DNA from: Sphingobium sp. MI1205
Lineage (GTDB): Bacteria > Pseudomonadota > Alphaproteobacteria > Sphingomonadales > Sphingomonadaceae
Assembly: GCF_001563285.1 (NCBI RefSeq)
Contig: NZ_CP005188.1
Span: forward strand, 191,501-255,500
Direction: 5' to 3'
Length of the DNA: 64,000 bases
Shown here: piece after piece, positions 8,869-18,626 of the stretch
Layout: every line of letters begins with the position of its first letter
Numbering within the stretch: position 1 is the stretch's first letter
The notes under the pieces: model-generated
The model's database searches: none
What the model was told of the DNA's origin: nothing
The model's input: only the letters and a program-made list of their open reading frames with translations
Made by a program: the position numbers and the translations under genes

Positions 8869-10154
8869 GCAGCGTCCTTCGCCAGGCCTTCGGTGGAGAC
8901 CGGCGCGTAAGTCGGATTGATGAAATGATAGACGGCGAGCGCCAGCAGATAGGCGATCCCGCAGAAGGCGAAGATCGGCGTGTAGCTGCCCACGCTGTCG
9001 AGAACATAACCCGCATATTTGGCCATCAGCATGCCGCCCGCAGCGCCAGCGAAACCGCCAAGACCAATGATCGAACCCTGCGCCCAGCGCGGGAACAGGT
9101 CGGCAGGCATGGCGAAGATATTGGAAGAAAAGCCCTGATGCCCTGCGCACGCTAGTCCGATCAGCAGCACAGCGATCCAGAGGCTGGGCGCCTGCTGGGC
9201 AAAGGCGACCGGCACCGCCAGAAGCGCGCATCCCAGCATGGCGAGCTTGCGCGCGCGATTGGCCGAAAAGCCTAGCCCCAGCATCCTGGACGAGGCATAA
9301 CCGCCAGCGATCGATCCGACGTCGGCAAGTAGATAAACCGCGATCAGCGGCGGGCCGAAACCCTTCAGATCGACACCGTAACGACGCGAAAAGAAGTCCG
9401 GCAGCCAGAACAGAAACATCCACCAGACAGGATCGATCAGGAAACGGCCGATGATATAGGCCCAGGTCTGTTTCAGCCGGAACAGCGCGCGATAGGGGAT
9501 CGGCTTTTGCTCGATCGGTGGATCGCTTTCGATATAGGCGACTTCCTCCGCCGTGGCCATCGGATGCTCGCGCGGCCGACGGTAAAAGGCGATCCATACG
9601 ACCAGCCAGATGATGTTGACCGCGCCGGTGATCCAGAAGGCCGCGCGCCAGCCCATGGCCAGCACGATCACCGGCACGATCAGCGGCGTCACCAGCGCGC
9701 CGATATTACCCCCGGCGTTGAAGATGCCTATGGCCAGCGCCCGCTCACGCTTGGGAAACCATTCGGCAGCCGCGGCGATCGCGGCGGGGAAAGTGCCACT
9801 CTCACCCAAAGCCAATGGCAACCGCGCGATCGCGAACCCCATGGTCGATGTCACCAGAGTCTGCGCGAAGTGGCCAAGTGTCCACACGCCGACAGCTACG
9901 GCATAGCCGACCTTCGCCCCGACCTTGTCAATGAACCGCCCGAACAGCAGGTAGCCGATGCCGTAGGCCGCCTGAAACCAGAAGGCGACGTCGGCATAGC
10001 CGGGCTCGGTCCAGCCATATTCCTGCTGCAAGGACGGCTTGAGCACCGACAGCACGAGCCGGTCGACATAACTCAGCACCACGGCGGTGAAGATCAGCGC
10101 GCAGACGATCCAGCGGATACGGCCGGATGGTTTGGGCGATATTTCGGCGTTCAT
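8865..10154 (-). CDS. exuT: Hexuronate MFS transporter (ExuT-like)
   Basis: Major facilitator protein of the anion:cation symporter family, predicted to import glucuronate (proton symport) across the inner membrane. The 429 residues form about twelve hydrophobic segments. The YVDRLVLSVLKP motif after the first helix, and the ALGESGTFPAAIAAAAEWFPKRERALAIGIFN stretch shown here only by its parts GESGTFPAA and FPKRERALA, are typical of ExuT and related acid-sugar carriers. It overlaps uxaC by four bases and follows manD after 61 bp. That gap contains a REP-like hairpin. Substrate is inferred from the operon; galacturonate is an alternative. Confidence 0.88.
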   Translation of the reverse strand: MNAEISPKPSGRIRWIVCALIFTAVVLSYVDRLVLSVLKPSLQQEYGWTEPGYADVAFWFQAAYGIGYLLFGRFIDKVGAKVGYAVAVGVWTLGHFAQTLVTSTMGFAIARLPLALGESGTFPAAIAAAAEWFPKRERALAIGIFNAGGNIGALVTPLIVPVIVLAMGWRAAFWITGAVNIIWLVVWIAFYRRPREHPMATAEEVAYIESDPPIEQKPIPYRALFRLKQTWAYIIGRFLIDPVWWMFLFWLPDFFSRRYGVDLKGFGPPLIAVYLLADVGSIAGGYASSRMLGLGFSANRARKLAMLGCALLAVPVAFAQQAPSLWIAVLLIGLACAGHQGFSSNIFAMPADLFPRWAQGSIIGLGGFAGAAGGMLMAKYAGYVLDSVGSYTPIFAFCGIAYLLALAVYHFINPTYAPVSTEGLAKDAA

Positions 10155-10171
10155 CGCCCTCTCCCGTCTCG

Positions 10172-10199
10172 AATTCCGTCATCCCCGCAAAGGCGGGCA
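10172..10199. repeat. REP-like palindromic element
   Basis: The sequence around GTCATCCCCGCAAAGGCGGG can fold as a hairpin (CCCGC/GCGGG arms, short AAAG loop). It resembles the dispersed GTCATtCCCGCgaAGGCGGGAAT repeat found in many proteobacteria, whose translation gives the familiar PAFAGMT string. It lies in the 61-bp gap between manD and exuT, where it could stabilise or trim the transcript. Only one copy was noticed in the window. Confidence 0.6.
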
Positions 10200-10215
10200 C
10201 GCGGGTTGGGGTTTG

Positions 10216-11427
10216 TCACCAGTTAAACATCGTCCCGTCCTCCAGCCGGTTCACCGGCAGGAAGGCGCGGGAATATTCAAACTTTGCGGCCAGTTCCTCA
10301 TCCAGCTCGACGCCCAGGCCCGGCTTGTCGCCCGGATGCATCTCGCCGTTCGCGAAGGAGTAGGCGTGCGGGAAGACGGCGTCGGTCTCGGCCGTGTGCC
10401 GCATATATTCCTGGATACCGAAATTCGGCACCGACAGGTCGAAATGCAGTGCCGCCGCCATGCACACGGGCGACAGGTCGGTCGCGCCGTGGCAGCCGGT
10501 GCGCACCTGATAGAGGTCCGCCAGCGCCGCGATCCGGCGCAGATGGGTGATGCCGCCGGCGTGGACCACCGTCGCGCGGATATAGTCGATCAGCTGGTTC
10601 TGGATCAGGTCCTTGGCGTCCCAGATCGAATTGAAGATCTCCCCCACGGCCAGCGGCGCCGTCGTGTGCTGGCGGATCAGCTTGAACGCCTCCTGGTTCT
10701 CGGCAGGAGTGGCATCCTCCAGCCAGAAGGGGCGATAGAGCTCCAGATCCTTGCCCAGCCGCCCCGCTTCGATCGGCGTCAGGCGATGGTGGATATCGTG
10801 CAGCAAGTGCACGTCCCAACCCAGCGCCTCGCGCGCCGCCTTGAACAACTCGGGCACGACGCGAAGATATTTGGGTGTGTTCCAGACATTCTCGGTCGGC
10901 AGGTCCGCGTCGGCAGGTTCGTAGAAATATTTGTCCTTCGATACGCCATAGGTCGACGCCATGCCCGGCACGCCACATTGCAGCCGGATCGCCTTGTACC
11001 CCTGCGCCTGATATTCGAGCGCGACCTTGACGGTGTCCTCGATCGTCGTGCCGTTGGCATGGCCATAGACCATCACGCCCTCGCGGCTCGCGCCCCCCAG
11101 GAGCTGGTAGACCGGCAGGCCCGCGACCTTGCCCTTGATGTCCCACAGCGCCATGTCGACGGCGGCGATCGCGGTCATCGTGACGGGACCACGCCGCCAA
11201 TAGGCGCCCTTGTAGAGATATTGCCAGATGTCCTCGATCCGGTGCGCATCCTTGCCGATCAGGCAGGGGATGACATGATCGGTGAGGTAGCTCGCAACCG
11301 ACAGTTCACGCCCGTTGAGTGTCGCGTCGCCAAGGCCCGTAAAGCCCTCGTCGGTCTCGATCTTCAGCGTGACGAAGTTGCGGCCCGGACATGTGACGAT
11401 GACCTTGGCGCCGGTGATGATGGGCAT
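10216..11427 (-). CDS. manD: D-mannonate dehydratase, enolase superfamily (ManD)
   Basis: Dehydrates D-mannonate to 2-keto-3-deoxy-D-gluconate. The 403-residue protein matches the length and layout of the Novosphingobium-type ManD: an alpha+beta lid from MPIITGAKV to about residue 110, then a barrel with an HDIHHRLTP metal-ligand region (~212-220), a WLEDATPAE motif and AVGEIFNS, followed by a His-containing [10 protein letters not shown] segment. This is the mandelate-racemase-like ManD, not the unrelated UxuA. It is 13 bp from the upstream GH3 gene in the same operon, linking side-chain release to uronate catabolism. Some family members have low activity on gluconate too. Confidence 0.94.
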   Translation of the reverse strand: MPIITGAKVIVTCPGRNFVTLKIETDEGFTGLGDATLNGRELSVASYLTDHVIPCLIGKDAHRIEDIWQYLYKGAYWRRGPVTMTAIAAVDMALWDIKGKVAGLPVYQLLGGASREGVMVYGHANGTTIEDTVKVALEYQAQGYKAIRLQCGVPGMASTYGVSKDKYFYEPADADLPTENVWNTPKYLRVVPELFKAAREALGWDVHLLHDIHHRLTPIEAGRLGKDLELYRPFWLEDATPAENQEAFKLIRQHTTAPLAVGEIFNSIWDAKDLIQNQLIDYIRATVVHAGGITHLRRIAALADLYQVRTGCHGATDLSPVCMAAALHFDLSVPNFGIQEYMRHTAETDAVFPHAYSFANGEMHPGDKPGLGVELDEELAAKFEYSRAFLPVNRLEDGTMFNW

Positions 11428-11440
11428 GGGCGATCCTTAT

Positions 11441-13816
11441 TCAGACAATTTCGAGCGTGACGGATTGGAGCGTTTGGCTATCGGGGCCGACCATGATGTC
11501 GAACTGCCCCGGCTCGACCACTTCCTGCATATCGAGGTTCCAGAGCGCGAAGGCGTCCGGTCCCAGGGTGAACCGCACGGTGCGGCTTTCGCCGGGCGCC
11601 AGCGTCACCCGCTCGAAGCCCTTCAGTTCCTTGATCGGCCGCGTGACCGAAGCGACGCGATCGTGGACATAGAGCTGCACCACTTCGTCGCCGGCGCGTT
11701 CGCCCATATTGCGGACATCGACTTCGACAATGACCTCGCCCCCGACACCGATGCGCGGAGCCGACAGGCGCGGCGCGCCGATTTCGAACCGCGTGTAGCT
11801 GAGCCCGAAGCCGAAGGGGAACAGCGGCTCAATGTCCTCGAAGACATAGCCCCGCCGCGCCGACGGCTTGCGGTTGTAGAAGACGGGAATCTGCCCCGCG
11901 TCGCGGGCGACGGTCACCGGCAGCTTGGCGCCCGGATTGACGTCACCGAACAGGATGTCGGCCATGGCAGTGCCGCCCTCCTGCCCCGGATACCAGCATT
12001 CGAGCAGCGCGTTGGCTCCTTCGACGACGGAGAGATAGCTGGGTGGGCGCCCGTTGATCGCGCAAACGACGACGGGTTTCCCGGTCGCCTTGATCGCCGC
12101 GAACAGGTCGTTCTGTTCGCCGACGAGATCGAGGCTGGTGCGGTCGCCGAGATGGTTGACGGCGAAGCCCTCGCGGCTGGTCTGCTCGGTATCGCCGATG
12201 GCCAGGATGACGATATCGGCGGTCTTCGCGACGTCTACGGCCTCGGCGATCAGCTGCCGGTTCTTCGCCGGATCGGCCAGAAACACCTCATCGACCGAAC
12301 GGTCCTCGCTCTGCGTGATGAACACGCCTTGCGCATGCACCACCTCGGCCTTGCCCTTGAGCTTGGCCTGCACCCCTTCGAGCAGTGAAACTGTCTGACG
12401 GGGCGTGCTGGAATAGCCGCCCAGGCGCGCCACGGCCGCGTTGGGACCGATCACCGCCACCTTCCCCTGCGCGCCCGCCTTGAGCGGCAGAGTGCCGTCA
12501 TTCTTGAGCAGGGCGATCGACCGTTGCGCGGCCTTGAGCGCGAGCGCCCGCGCCTCCGCATTACCGGTCAGCCGGTCATAATCTTTCTGCGGCCAGGGAT
12601 TTTCGAACAGGCCCGCGCGGAACTTGAGAGTCAACATCCGTGTGCAGGCGGTGTCGACAGCCTCGAGGGGGACGGTGCCCGCGCGGACCTGTTCTACGAG
12701 TGTCCGATAGGCCAGGCCATCGGGCAGCTCGCAATCCACTCCCGCCCGCAGCGCAGCCCGCGCAGCGGCCTGGAGATCAGGCTGGACATGGTGAATGGTA
12801 TCGAGTTCGGGGACCGCGCCATAGTCGCTGACGACCGCGCCATCGAAATCCCATTCGCCGCGCAAGATATCGTGCAGCAGCCAATGGCTCATATGGCTCG
12901 GGACACCGTCGATCTCGTTGTAGCTGGGCATCACCGCCGCGATGCCGGTGCGCCTGACGACGGCGCGGAAAGGCGGAAAGAAATTCTCGCGCAGTTCGCG
13001 CTGCGAGATCGGCGCCGGGGCAATGTTCTCACCGCTTTCGGGCTGGCCGTGGCCGGTCATGTGCTTGAGCGTCGCCATCACCTTGCCGGGGCCGATCTCC
13101 TTGCCTTCGCCCTGCAGGCCGAGAACGGCGGCCACACCCATCTCCCCGCATAGATAGGGGTCCTCGCCGAACGTCTCCTCGATACGCCCCCAGCGCGGAT
13201 CGCGCGCGATGTCGACGACGGGCGAGAGCGCCAGGTGGACGCCGCGTGCGCGAACCTCGCGCGCAATGACAGACTGCACGTCCTGCATCAGTTGGCGGTC
13301 GAAACTGCCGGCAAGACCGATGGCCATGGGGAACATGGTGGCGTCGGTCGCCATATAGCCGTGCAGCGATTCCTCATGGAACAGCACGGGAATGCCGAGC
13401 CGCGTTTCTTCGACCGCCCATTTCTGGACGGCGTTGACGAAGGCGACGGTGTCAGCCGGGGTACGCCAGCGCGCACCGACGCCGCCCGCCTGGGTCGAAC
13501 CGTTAGGTGCACCACGCCGGTCCGAGGGCCGCGTGATCTGACCGAAGCTCGCGGGATAGGCGGCGCTGGCCTTGGCCGGGGAGAAGGTGAGATCGTCCAT
13601 GATCTCGGCCTTGGTCGCCCAGAGCGCGATGATCTGGCCGACCTTTTCTTCGAGGGTCATCCGCCCCATGAGGTCCCGCACGCGCAGGTCGATGGGCGCG
13701 GAAGCGTCCTTGTAAAGCGGCTTGCTCGTGCGCGCGATGGCAGGCGCGGCGCCCACCAGCGATGTCGTCGCGAGCAGGCCTAGGACGTGCCGACGGGGAA
13801 GCGCGGTTCCGATCAC
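11441..13816 (-). CDS. GH3 glycosidase, beta-xylosidase type (second copy)
   Basis: Predicted to cleave xylo-oligosaccharides to xylose in the periplasm; beta-glucosidase activity cannot be excluded. The 791-residue protein has a Tat-like PRRHVLGLLA N-terminus, the GH3 N-terminal barrel with the nucleophile Asp in GAVVSDYGAVPEL (~residue 293), the C-terminal alpha/beta domain with the TEQTSREGFAVNHLGDR region that bears the acid/base Glu, and a fibronectin III-like tail. The start is GTG at 13816, overlapping the stop of the preceding GH3 gene (GTGA). The two GH3 proteins are close in layout and probably arose by tandem duplication followed by divergence. Confidence 0.92.
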   Translation of the reverse strand: MIGTALPRRHVLGLLATTSLVGAAPAIARTSKPLYKDASAPIDLRVRDLMGRMTLEEKVGQIIALWATKAEIMDDLTFSPAKASAAYPASFGQITRPSDRRGAPNGSTQAGGVGARWRTPADTVAFVNAVQKWAVEETRLGIPVLFHEESLHGYMATDATMFPMAIGLAGSFDRQLMQDVQSVIAREVRARGVHLALSPVVDIARDPRWGRIEETFGEDPYLCGEMGVAAVLGLQGEGKEIGPGKVMATLKHMTGHGQPESGENIAPAPISQRELRENFFPPFRAVVRRTGIAAVMPSYNEIDGVPSHMSHWLLHDILRGEWDFDGAVVSDYGAVPELDTIHHVQPDLQAAARAALRAGVDCELPDGLAYRTLVEQVRAGTVPLEAVDTACTRMLTLKFRAGLFENPWPQKDYDRLTGNAEARALALKAAQRSIALLKNDGTLPLKAGAQGKVAVIGPNAAVARLGGYSSTPRQTVSLLEGVQAKLKGKAEVVHAQGVFITQSEDRSVDEVFLADPAKNRQLIAEAVDVAKTADIVILAIGDTEQTSREGFAVNHLGDRTSLDLVGEQNDLFAAIKATGKPVVVCAINGRPPSYLSVVEGANALLECWYPGQEGGTAMADILFGDVNPGAKLPVTVARDAGQIPVFYNRKPSARRGYVFEDIEPLFPFGFGLSYTRFEIGAPRLSAPRIGVGGEVIVEVDVRNMGERAGDEVVQLYVHDRVASVTRPIKELKGFERVTLAPGESRTVRFTLGPDAFALWNLDMQEVVEPGQFDIMVGPDSQTLQSVTLEIV

Positions 13817-16224
13817 GGCGTGACCCTCAGCGTCGTCGACTTGAGATCGACCGAGCTGTTGCCGGTCATGATCTCGAACTCGCCCGGCTCAACGACGCGC
13901 TCCATGCGGTCGTTCCACATCTGCAGGCTTTGGGGTCCGACGGCGAACTGCACCGTGCGGCTTTCGCCGGGCTTCAGCGTGACGCGCTCGAAGCCCTTCA
14001 GTTCCTTCACCGGCCGCGTGACCGAGCTCACCTTGTCGCGAATGTAGAGCTGCACGGTTTCGTCGCCCAGGCGCGCGCCGGTATTGCGGACATCGACCGA
14101 CACCGTGACAGTGCCGCCCGGCCCCACTTGCGCAGCCGAAAGCCGTGGCGGCGAAAGCTCGAAACTCGTATAGCTGAGGCCGTAACCGAAGGGATAAAGC
14201 GGCGCCGTCGTATCGAACAGATAGCCGCGCCGGGCGCTTGGCTTGTAGTTGTAGAACATTGGTAACTGGCCGACCGAGCGGGCAATCGTCACCGGCAGCT
14301 TGCCGCCCGGATTGACGTCGCCGAACAGCACGTCGGCCATAGCGTTGCCGCCCTGCTCTCCGAGATACCAACCCTCGACCAGCGCGTCCGCCTGTTCCGA
14401 AATCTTGACCGTGGATGCCGGACGGCCATTGATGAGCACGACCGTCATCGGCTTGCCCAATGCCTTCAGCGCGTCGAACAGCTCCTGCTGCTCGCCCACC
14501 AGGTCGAGGCTGGGTCGGTCGCCCAGATGATTGTCGGCCCAGCCTTCGCGGCTCGACTGCTCGGTATCGCCCAGCGTCAGAACGATGCGATCGACGCCCT
14601 TCGCCGCTTCCACCGCCTGCGCGATCAGCTTGCGATTTTCCGCCGGATCGGACTTGGTAACGCTGTCCGCCCACCAGTCGTCATTTTCGGTGATTTTGAC
14701 GCCCTGCGCGAAGACGATCGTCGCGCGGTTGCCGACCTTGGCCTTGATTCCGTCGAGGATCGAGACGGTGTGCGGGGGCTGTCCATAATAGCCGCCCAAC
14801 CGCGCAACCGCGGCGCTGGGGCCGAACACGCCGATCGTGCCTTCGGCTTTGAGCGGGAGCATGCCGTCATTCTTGAGCAGCGTGATCGACCGCTGCGCAG
14901 CCTTCAGTGCGAGTGCGCGCGCCTCCGCGTTGTTGGTGATCGCGACGGATTGTGCGGCATCGGCATAGGGGTGTTCGAAAAGACCGGCGCGGAACTTGAG
15001 CTCCAGCATCCGGCGCACGGCCTGATCGACCTGCGCCTCGTTCACGCGTCCTTCCCGCACCGCCTTGGTGAGCGCCGCATAGGACAGGCCGTCGGGCAGA
15101 TCCGCGTCTACGCCCGCATCGAGCGCGCGCTTGGCAGCGCCCTCCAGATCGTCGGTGATGTGATGGATGCTCTTGAGCTGGTCGATCGCCGAATAGTCGC
15201 TGACCACCGCGCCGCGAAACCCCCATTCGCCGCGCAGCACATCGTGTAGCAGCCAGCGGCTTGCGTGGCTCGGCACGCCGTCGATTTCATTGTAGCTCGC
15301 CATCACCGCTTCGATGCCGGTGCGCTTCACGACCTGCTCGAAGGGTGGGAAGAAGTTCTCACGCAGTTCGCGTTCGGAGATCGGCGCCGGGCCGACATTG
15401 GTCCCGCTTTCAGGCTGGCCATGACCGGTCAGGTGCTTGAGCGTGGCGAACACATGGTCGGGACGCAGCAGGCGTGAACGCCCCTTGCCCTGCAGCCCCT
15501 CGACCGCCGCGACGCCCATCTCACCGACAAGATAGGGATCCTCGCCATAGGTTTCCTCGATCCGGCCCCAGCGCGGGTCCCGGGCGATGTCCACCACCGG
15601 CGAAAGCACCAGACTGACGCCGCGGGAGCGGACTTCGCGCGCGATCACCTTGTTGACGTCGCGCACCATGTCGGGGTCGAAGGACGATGCCATGGCAATC
15701 GACTGGGGAAAGCTGGTCGCGCCGACGGCGGCGTAGCCATGCAACCCCTCCTCATGGAAAAGGATGGGAATTCCGAGCCGGGTCTCGGTCGTCGCCCAGC
15801 GCTGCAGCGCGTTGACCAGCGCGATCGTCTGGCGCGCATCGCGTCCCGGCGCGACACGGGGACTGACGGCGCCCTTGGCATCGGAAGGGCGCGCAAAGTG
15901 GCCGAGGCCATTGGGGAATTTCGATCGCAGCTTGGCGGGATCGAGCTGGAGCTTGTCGTCGAAGATCGCGACCTTGCCTTCCCACACGGTCGTGATCTGC
16001 GCGACCTTCTCCTCCAGCGTCATCCGCGCCAGCAGGTCGTCGACTCGCGTCTCGATCGGGAGCGACGCGTCCTTGTAGGGCGCTTTCGCGAGGGCGGACT
16101 TGGCCGCGGGCGCCCCCAGCAGCGGACTGACCGGCGCTGCCGCCAGCAGGGCAAGGACCGAAGCGGCGCTTAAAATCTTATGGGATCGCAACAGGACACC
16201 CCTCTCTTCGTGACAAGGCGACAT
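13813..16224 (-). CDS. GH3 glycosidase, beta-xylosidase type (first copy)
   Basis: Exported GH3 enzyme, up to 803 residues, predicted to release xylose from xylo-oligosaccharides. It has a cleavable-looking hydrophobic N-terminus (ILSAASVLALLAAAP), the MTLEEKVAQI opening, the nucleophile motif GAVVSDYSAIDQL, the acid/base region TEQSSREGWADNHLGDR and a C-terminal fibronectin III-like domain. The ATG at 16224 lacks a clear ribosome site. A TTG 33 bases inside, preceded by GAGAGGGG, is an alternative start that still keeps the whole signal peptide. It is the first gene of the six-gene minus-strand operon ending at uxuB, with a LacI-type operator 21 bp upstream, shared with the divergent GH67 gene. 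Confidence 0.92.
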   Translation of the reverse strand: MSPCHEERGVLLRSHKILSAASVLALLAAAPVSPLLGAPAAKSALAKAPYKDASLPIETRVDDLLARMTLEEKVAQITTVWEGKVAIFDDKLQLDPAKLRSKFPNGLGHFARPSDAKGAVSPRVAPGRDARQTIALVNALQRWATTETRLGIPILFHEEGLHGYAAVGATSFPQSIAMASSFDPDMVRDVNKVIAREVRSRGVSLVLSPVVDIARDPRWGRIEETYGEDPYLVGEMGVAAVEGLQGKGRSRLLRPDHVFATLKHLTGHGQPESGTNVGPAPISERELRENFFPPFEQVVKRTGIEAVMASYNEIDGVPSHASRWLLHDVLRGEWGFRGAVVSDYSAIDQLKSIHHITDDLEGAAKRALDAGVDADLPDGLSYAALTKAVREGRVNEAQVDQAVRRMLELKFRAGLFEHPYADAAQSVAITNNAEARALALKAAQRSITLLKNDGMLPLKAEGTIGVFGPSAAVARLGGYYGQPPHTVSILDGIKAKVGNRATIVFAQGVKITENDDWWADSVTKSDPAENRKLIAQAVEAAKGVDRIVLTLGDTEQSSREGWADNHLGDRPSLDLVGEQQELFDALKALGKPMTVVLINGRPASTVKISEQADALVEGWYLGEQGGNAMADVLFGDVNPGGKLPVTIARSVGQLPMFYNYKPSARRGYLFDTTAPLYPFGYGLSYTSFELSPPRLSAAQVGPGGTVTVSVDVRNTGARLGDETVQLYIRDKVSSVTRPVKELKGFERVTLKPGESRTVQFAVGPQSLQMWNDRMERVVEPGEFEIMTGNSSVDLKSTTLRVTP

Positions 16225-16244
16225 TTGGCTTGCCGTCGCTCAAT

Positions 16245-16258
16245 TGATAGCGTTACCA
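16245..16258 (+). promoter_or_regulatory. LacI-type operator, copy 2 (divergent promoter)
   Basis: TGATAGCGTTACCA, identical as a reverse complement to the copy at 3283-3296. It lies between the divergent GH3 operon (start 16224) and the GH67 gene (start 16331), so one bound dimer could control both. A TTGATA hexamer at 16244-16249 overlaps it and could be the -35 element for GH67. Confidence 0.7.
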
Positions 16259-16330
16259 TTGCGCATGCCATAATGGCTTGTCAATGCCCTTCGACCGGCA
16301 TCGACAAAGCCGATATCGGGAGAGTGAAGA

Positions 16331-18484
16331 ATGGCGTTGCGCCTTTATTGCTGCATGATTGCGCTGGTCCTGACGCTATTGGCGCCGGGCGTGCGGGCCG
16401 AGGACGGCTATGATCTGTGGCTGCGTTATCCAAAGGCGCAGGGAAGCGCGCTCGCGGGGCTCTCGAAACATAGCCGAGCGATCGTCGCGCCGGGGCGCTC
16501 GCCGACCGCCCTGCTAGCGCGCGACGAGTTGGTCCGGGGCATCACTGGCCTTGTCGGGCGCGCGCCAACCATGGAGACGGCACCTCGGGACGGTGCCATC
16601 TGGCTCGCGACTCCCGCCGATTCGCTTGGCCTGGCCAAACTGCCCCTGCAGCTCGATGGCCTGGGCACCGAGGGATTCGTCATCCGTAGTCTCGGCGTCC
16701 GCGGTCAGGCGGTCACCGTCATCGCCGCGCAAACCGACCAGGGCCTGCTGTACGGCGTCTATCATTTCCTGCGCCTGGCCCAGACCGGGCAGGCGCTGGA
16801 CAGGCTCGCCGTGCGCAGCCTGCCGCGCGTCGGACTGCGCCTGCTCAACCACTGGGACAATCTGGATGGCATGGTGGAGCGCGGCTATGCCGGTTCGTCG
16901 ATCTGGGACTGGTGGCGGCTACCCGATTGGAAGGAGCCCCGCTATACCGATTATGCGCGCGCCAATGCGTCGATCGGGATCAATGGTACGGTCCTCAACA
17001 ACGTGAACGCTCAGTCGGACAGCCTGACCGCGCCCTATATCGCCAAGGCCGCAGCGCTGGCCGATCTGTTCCGCCCCTATGGGATCAAGGTCTATCTGTC
17101 GGCGCGCTGGACTGCGCCGATGGAACTGGACGGACTGAAGACTGCCGATCCGCTCGCGCCGGAGGTTGCAGCCTGGTGGAGGGCCAAGGCCGACGAAATC
17201 TATCGCGCGATCCCCGATTTCGGGGGCTTTCTGGTGAAAGCGAACAGCGAAGGCCAACCCGGTCCGCAGGATTATAAGCGCACCCATGCCGACGGCGCGA
17301 ATATGCTCGCCGCCGTCGTAAAGCCGCATGGCGGCATCGTGATGTGGCGCGCCTTCGTCTATGCGCAGGACAATCCCGACGACCGCGCCAAGCAGGCATA
17401 TTCGGACTTCAAGCCGCTCGACGGGAAATTCGCCGACAATGTGCTGGTCCAGGTGAAGAATGGAGCGATCGACTTCCAACCGCGTGAGCCCTTTCACCCC
17501 CTGTTCGGCGCGATGCCCGCCACGCCACTGATGATGGAATTCCAGATCACCAAGGAATATCTGGGTCAGTCCACCCATCTGACCTATCTCGGCCCGCTGT
17601 TCCAGGAGACACTGCAAAGCGACACCTTCGCCAAGGGCAAGGGGTCGACCGTGGCGAAGATCGTCGACGGATCGCTCGACGGTCATCGTCTGACCGGCAT
17701 GGCGGGTGTCGCCAATATCGGTACGGATCGTGACTGGAGCGGATCGATCTTCAATCAGGCCGACTGGTATGCCTTCGGCCGCTTCGCCTGGGATCCCGAC
17801 GCATCAGCCGAAGCAGTCGCCCGGGAGTGGGCGATGCAGACCTTTACCGCCGATCCGCGCTTCGTCGATCCCGTCGTCGGCATGATGATGGGATCGCGCG
17901 AGGCGGCGGTCGATTATATGACGCCGCTCGGCCTGGCGCACATGATGGGCACCGGCCATCATTACGGACCTGCGCCCTGGGTGGCGGATCTGGCGCGGCC
18001 GGAATGGAATCCGGTTTATTATCATCGCGCCGACAGCAGCGGCATCGGGTTCGACCGGACCGCCACCGGCAGCAATGCCATCGCGCAATACGCGCCGCCG
18101 GTCGCCCGGCGGCTGGCCGACCCCGTGACGACGCCCGAGCGCGAACTGCTATGGTTTCATCATGTCGGCTGGGACAGCCGGCTCGCATCGGGCGATACGC
18201 TGTGGAACAGTCTGGTGCGGCGCTATGACGCGGGGGTTGCCGCCGTCGAAGACATGATGGCCACATGGCAGGGGCTGCGCCCCTTTGTCGATCCCGCGCG
18301 GTTCGCCAAGACGGAGACGTTCCTGACGATCCAGAGGCGCGAGGCCCGCTGGTGGCGGGATGCGTGCGTCGCCTATTTCCAGTCGATCGCCAAACGCCCG
18401 CTTCCCCCCGGCTCGGCCGCCCCCCCACACTCCCTTGAATGGTACAAGGAGCAGAGCTTTCCCTATGCGCCGGGCAACCCCTGA
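16331..18484 (+). CDS. aguA: GH67 alpha-glucuronidase
   Basis: Releases (4-O-methyl)-glucuronic acid from the non-reducing end of short aldouronic acids, complementing the two GH115 enzymes that can act on internal decorations. The 717-residue protein starts with a signal peptide (LYCCMIALVLTLLAPGVRA). The three GH67 catalytic acids are recognisable: Glu in KANSEGQPG (~307), Asp in NGAIDFQPREP (~381) and Glu in MMEFQITKEYLG (~403), with spacing near that of the Cellvibrio enzyme. Length is normal for the family. It is transcribed alone, divergently from the GH3-uronate operon, and faces the LacI-type regulator downstream on the same strand. Confidence 0.95.
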   Translation: MALRLYCCMIALVLTLLAPGVRAEDGYDLWLRYPKAQGSALAGLSKHSRAIVAPGRSPTALLARDELVRGITGLVGRAPTMETAPRDGAIWLATPADSLGLAKLPLQLDGLGTEGFVIRSLGVRGQAVTVIAAQTDQGLLYGVYHFLRLAQTGQALDRLAVRSLPRVGLRLLNHWDNLDGMVERGYAGSSIWDWWRLPDWKEPRYTDYARANASIGINGTVLNNVNAQSDSLTAPYIAKAAALADLFRPYGIKVYLSARWTAPMELDGLKTADPLAPEVAAWWRAKADEIYRAIPDFGGFLVKANSEGQPGPQDYKRTHADGANMLAAVVKPHGGIVMWRAFVYAQDNPDDRAKQAYSDFKPLDGKFADNVLVQVKNGAIDFQPREPFHPLFGAMPATPLMMEFQITKEYLGQSTHLTYLGPLFQETLQSDTFAKGKGSTVAKIVDGSLDGHRLTGMAGVANIGTDRDWSGSIFNQADWYAFGRFAWDPDASAEAVAREWAMQTFTADPRFVDPVVGMMMGSREAAVDYMTPLGLAHMMGTGHHYGPAPWVADLARPEWNPVYYHRADSSGIGFDRTATGSNAIAQYAPPVARRLADPVTTPERELLWFHHVGWDSRLASGDTLWNSLVRRYDAGVAAVEDMMATWQGLRPFVDPARFAKTETFLTIQRREARWWRDACVAYFQSIAKRPLPPGSAAPPHSLEWYKEQSFPYAPGNP

Positions 18485-18574
18485 CCGGCTGCGCAGGTTG
18501 ATGCTGGCAGCAAAGACCGGGGAAGAACATTTTTGCCGCTTTTCCCCTTAGCTTTCGTCACCATTGCCGCTAAC

Positions 18575-18586
18575 CCGTTCGAACGG
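18575..18586. promoter_or_regulatory. Perfect 12-bp palindrome before the LacI-type gene
   Basis: CCGTTCGAACGG is a perfect palindrome with a central CG, 40 bp before the ATG of the regulator. It differs from the 14-bp operator found at the other promoters. It could be an autoregulatory site or the target of another regulator; this is a guess from position. Confidence 0.3.
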
Positions 18587-18626
18587 TGGTCAAGGTCGAT
18601 TATGCGCAGAGTGACGAGAGTTCTTA

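Noticed and set aside
8869..9597. N-terminal extension of uxaC to 9597
   Set aside because: It runs through the exuT gene in another frame; the ATG at 8868 gives the family-standard length and N-terminus.
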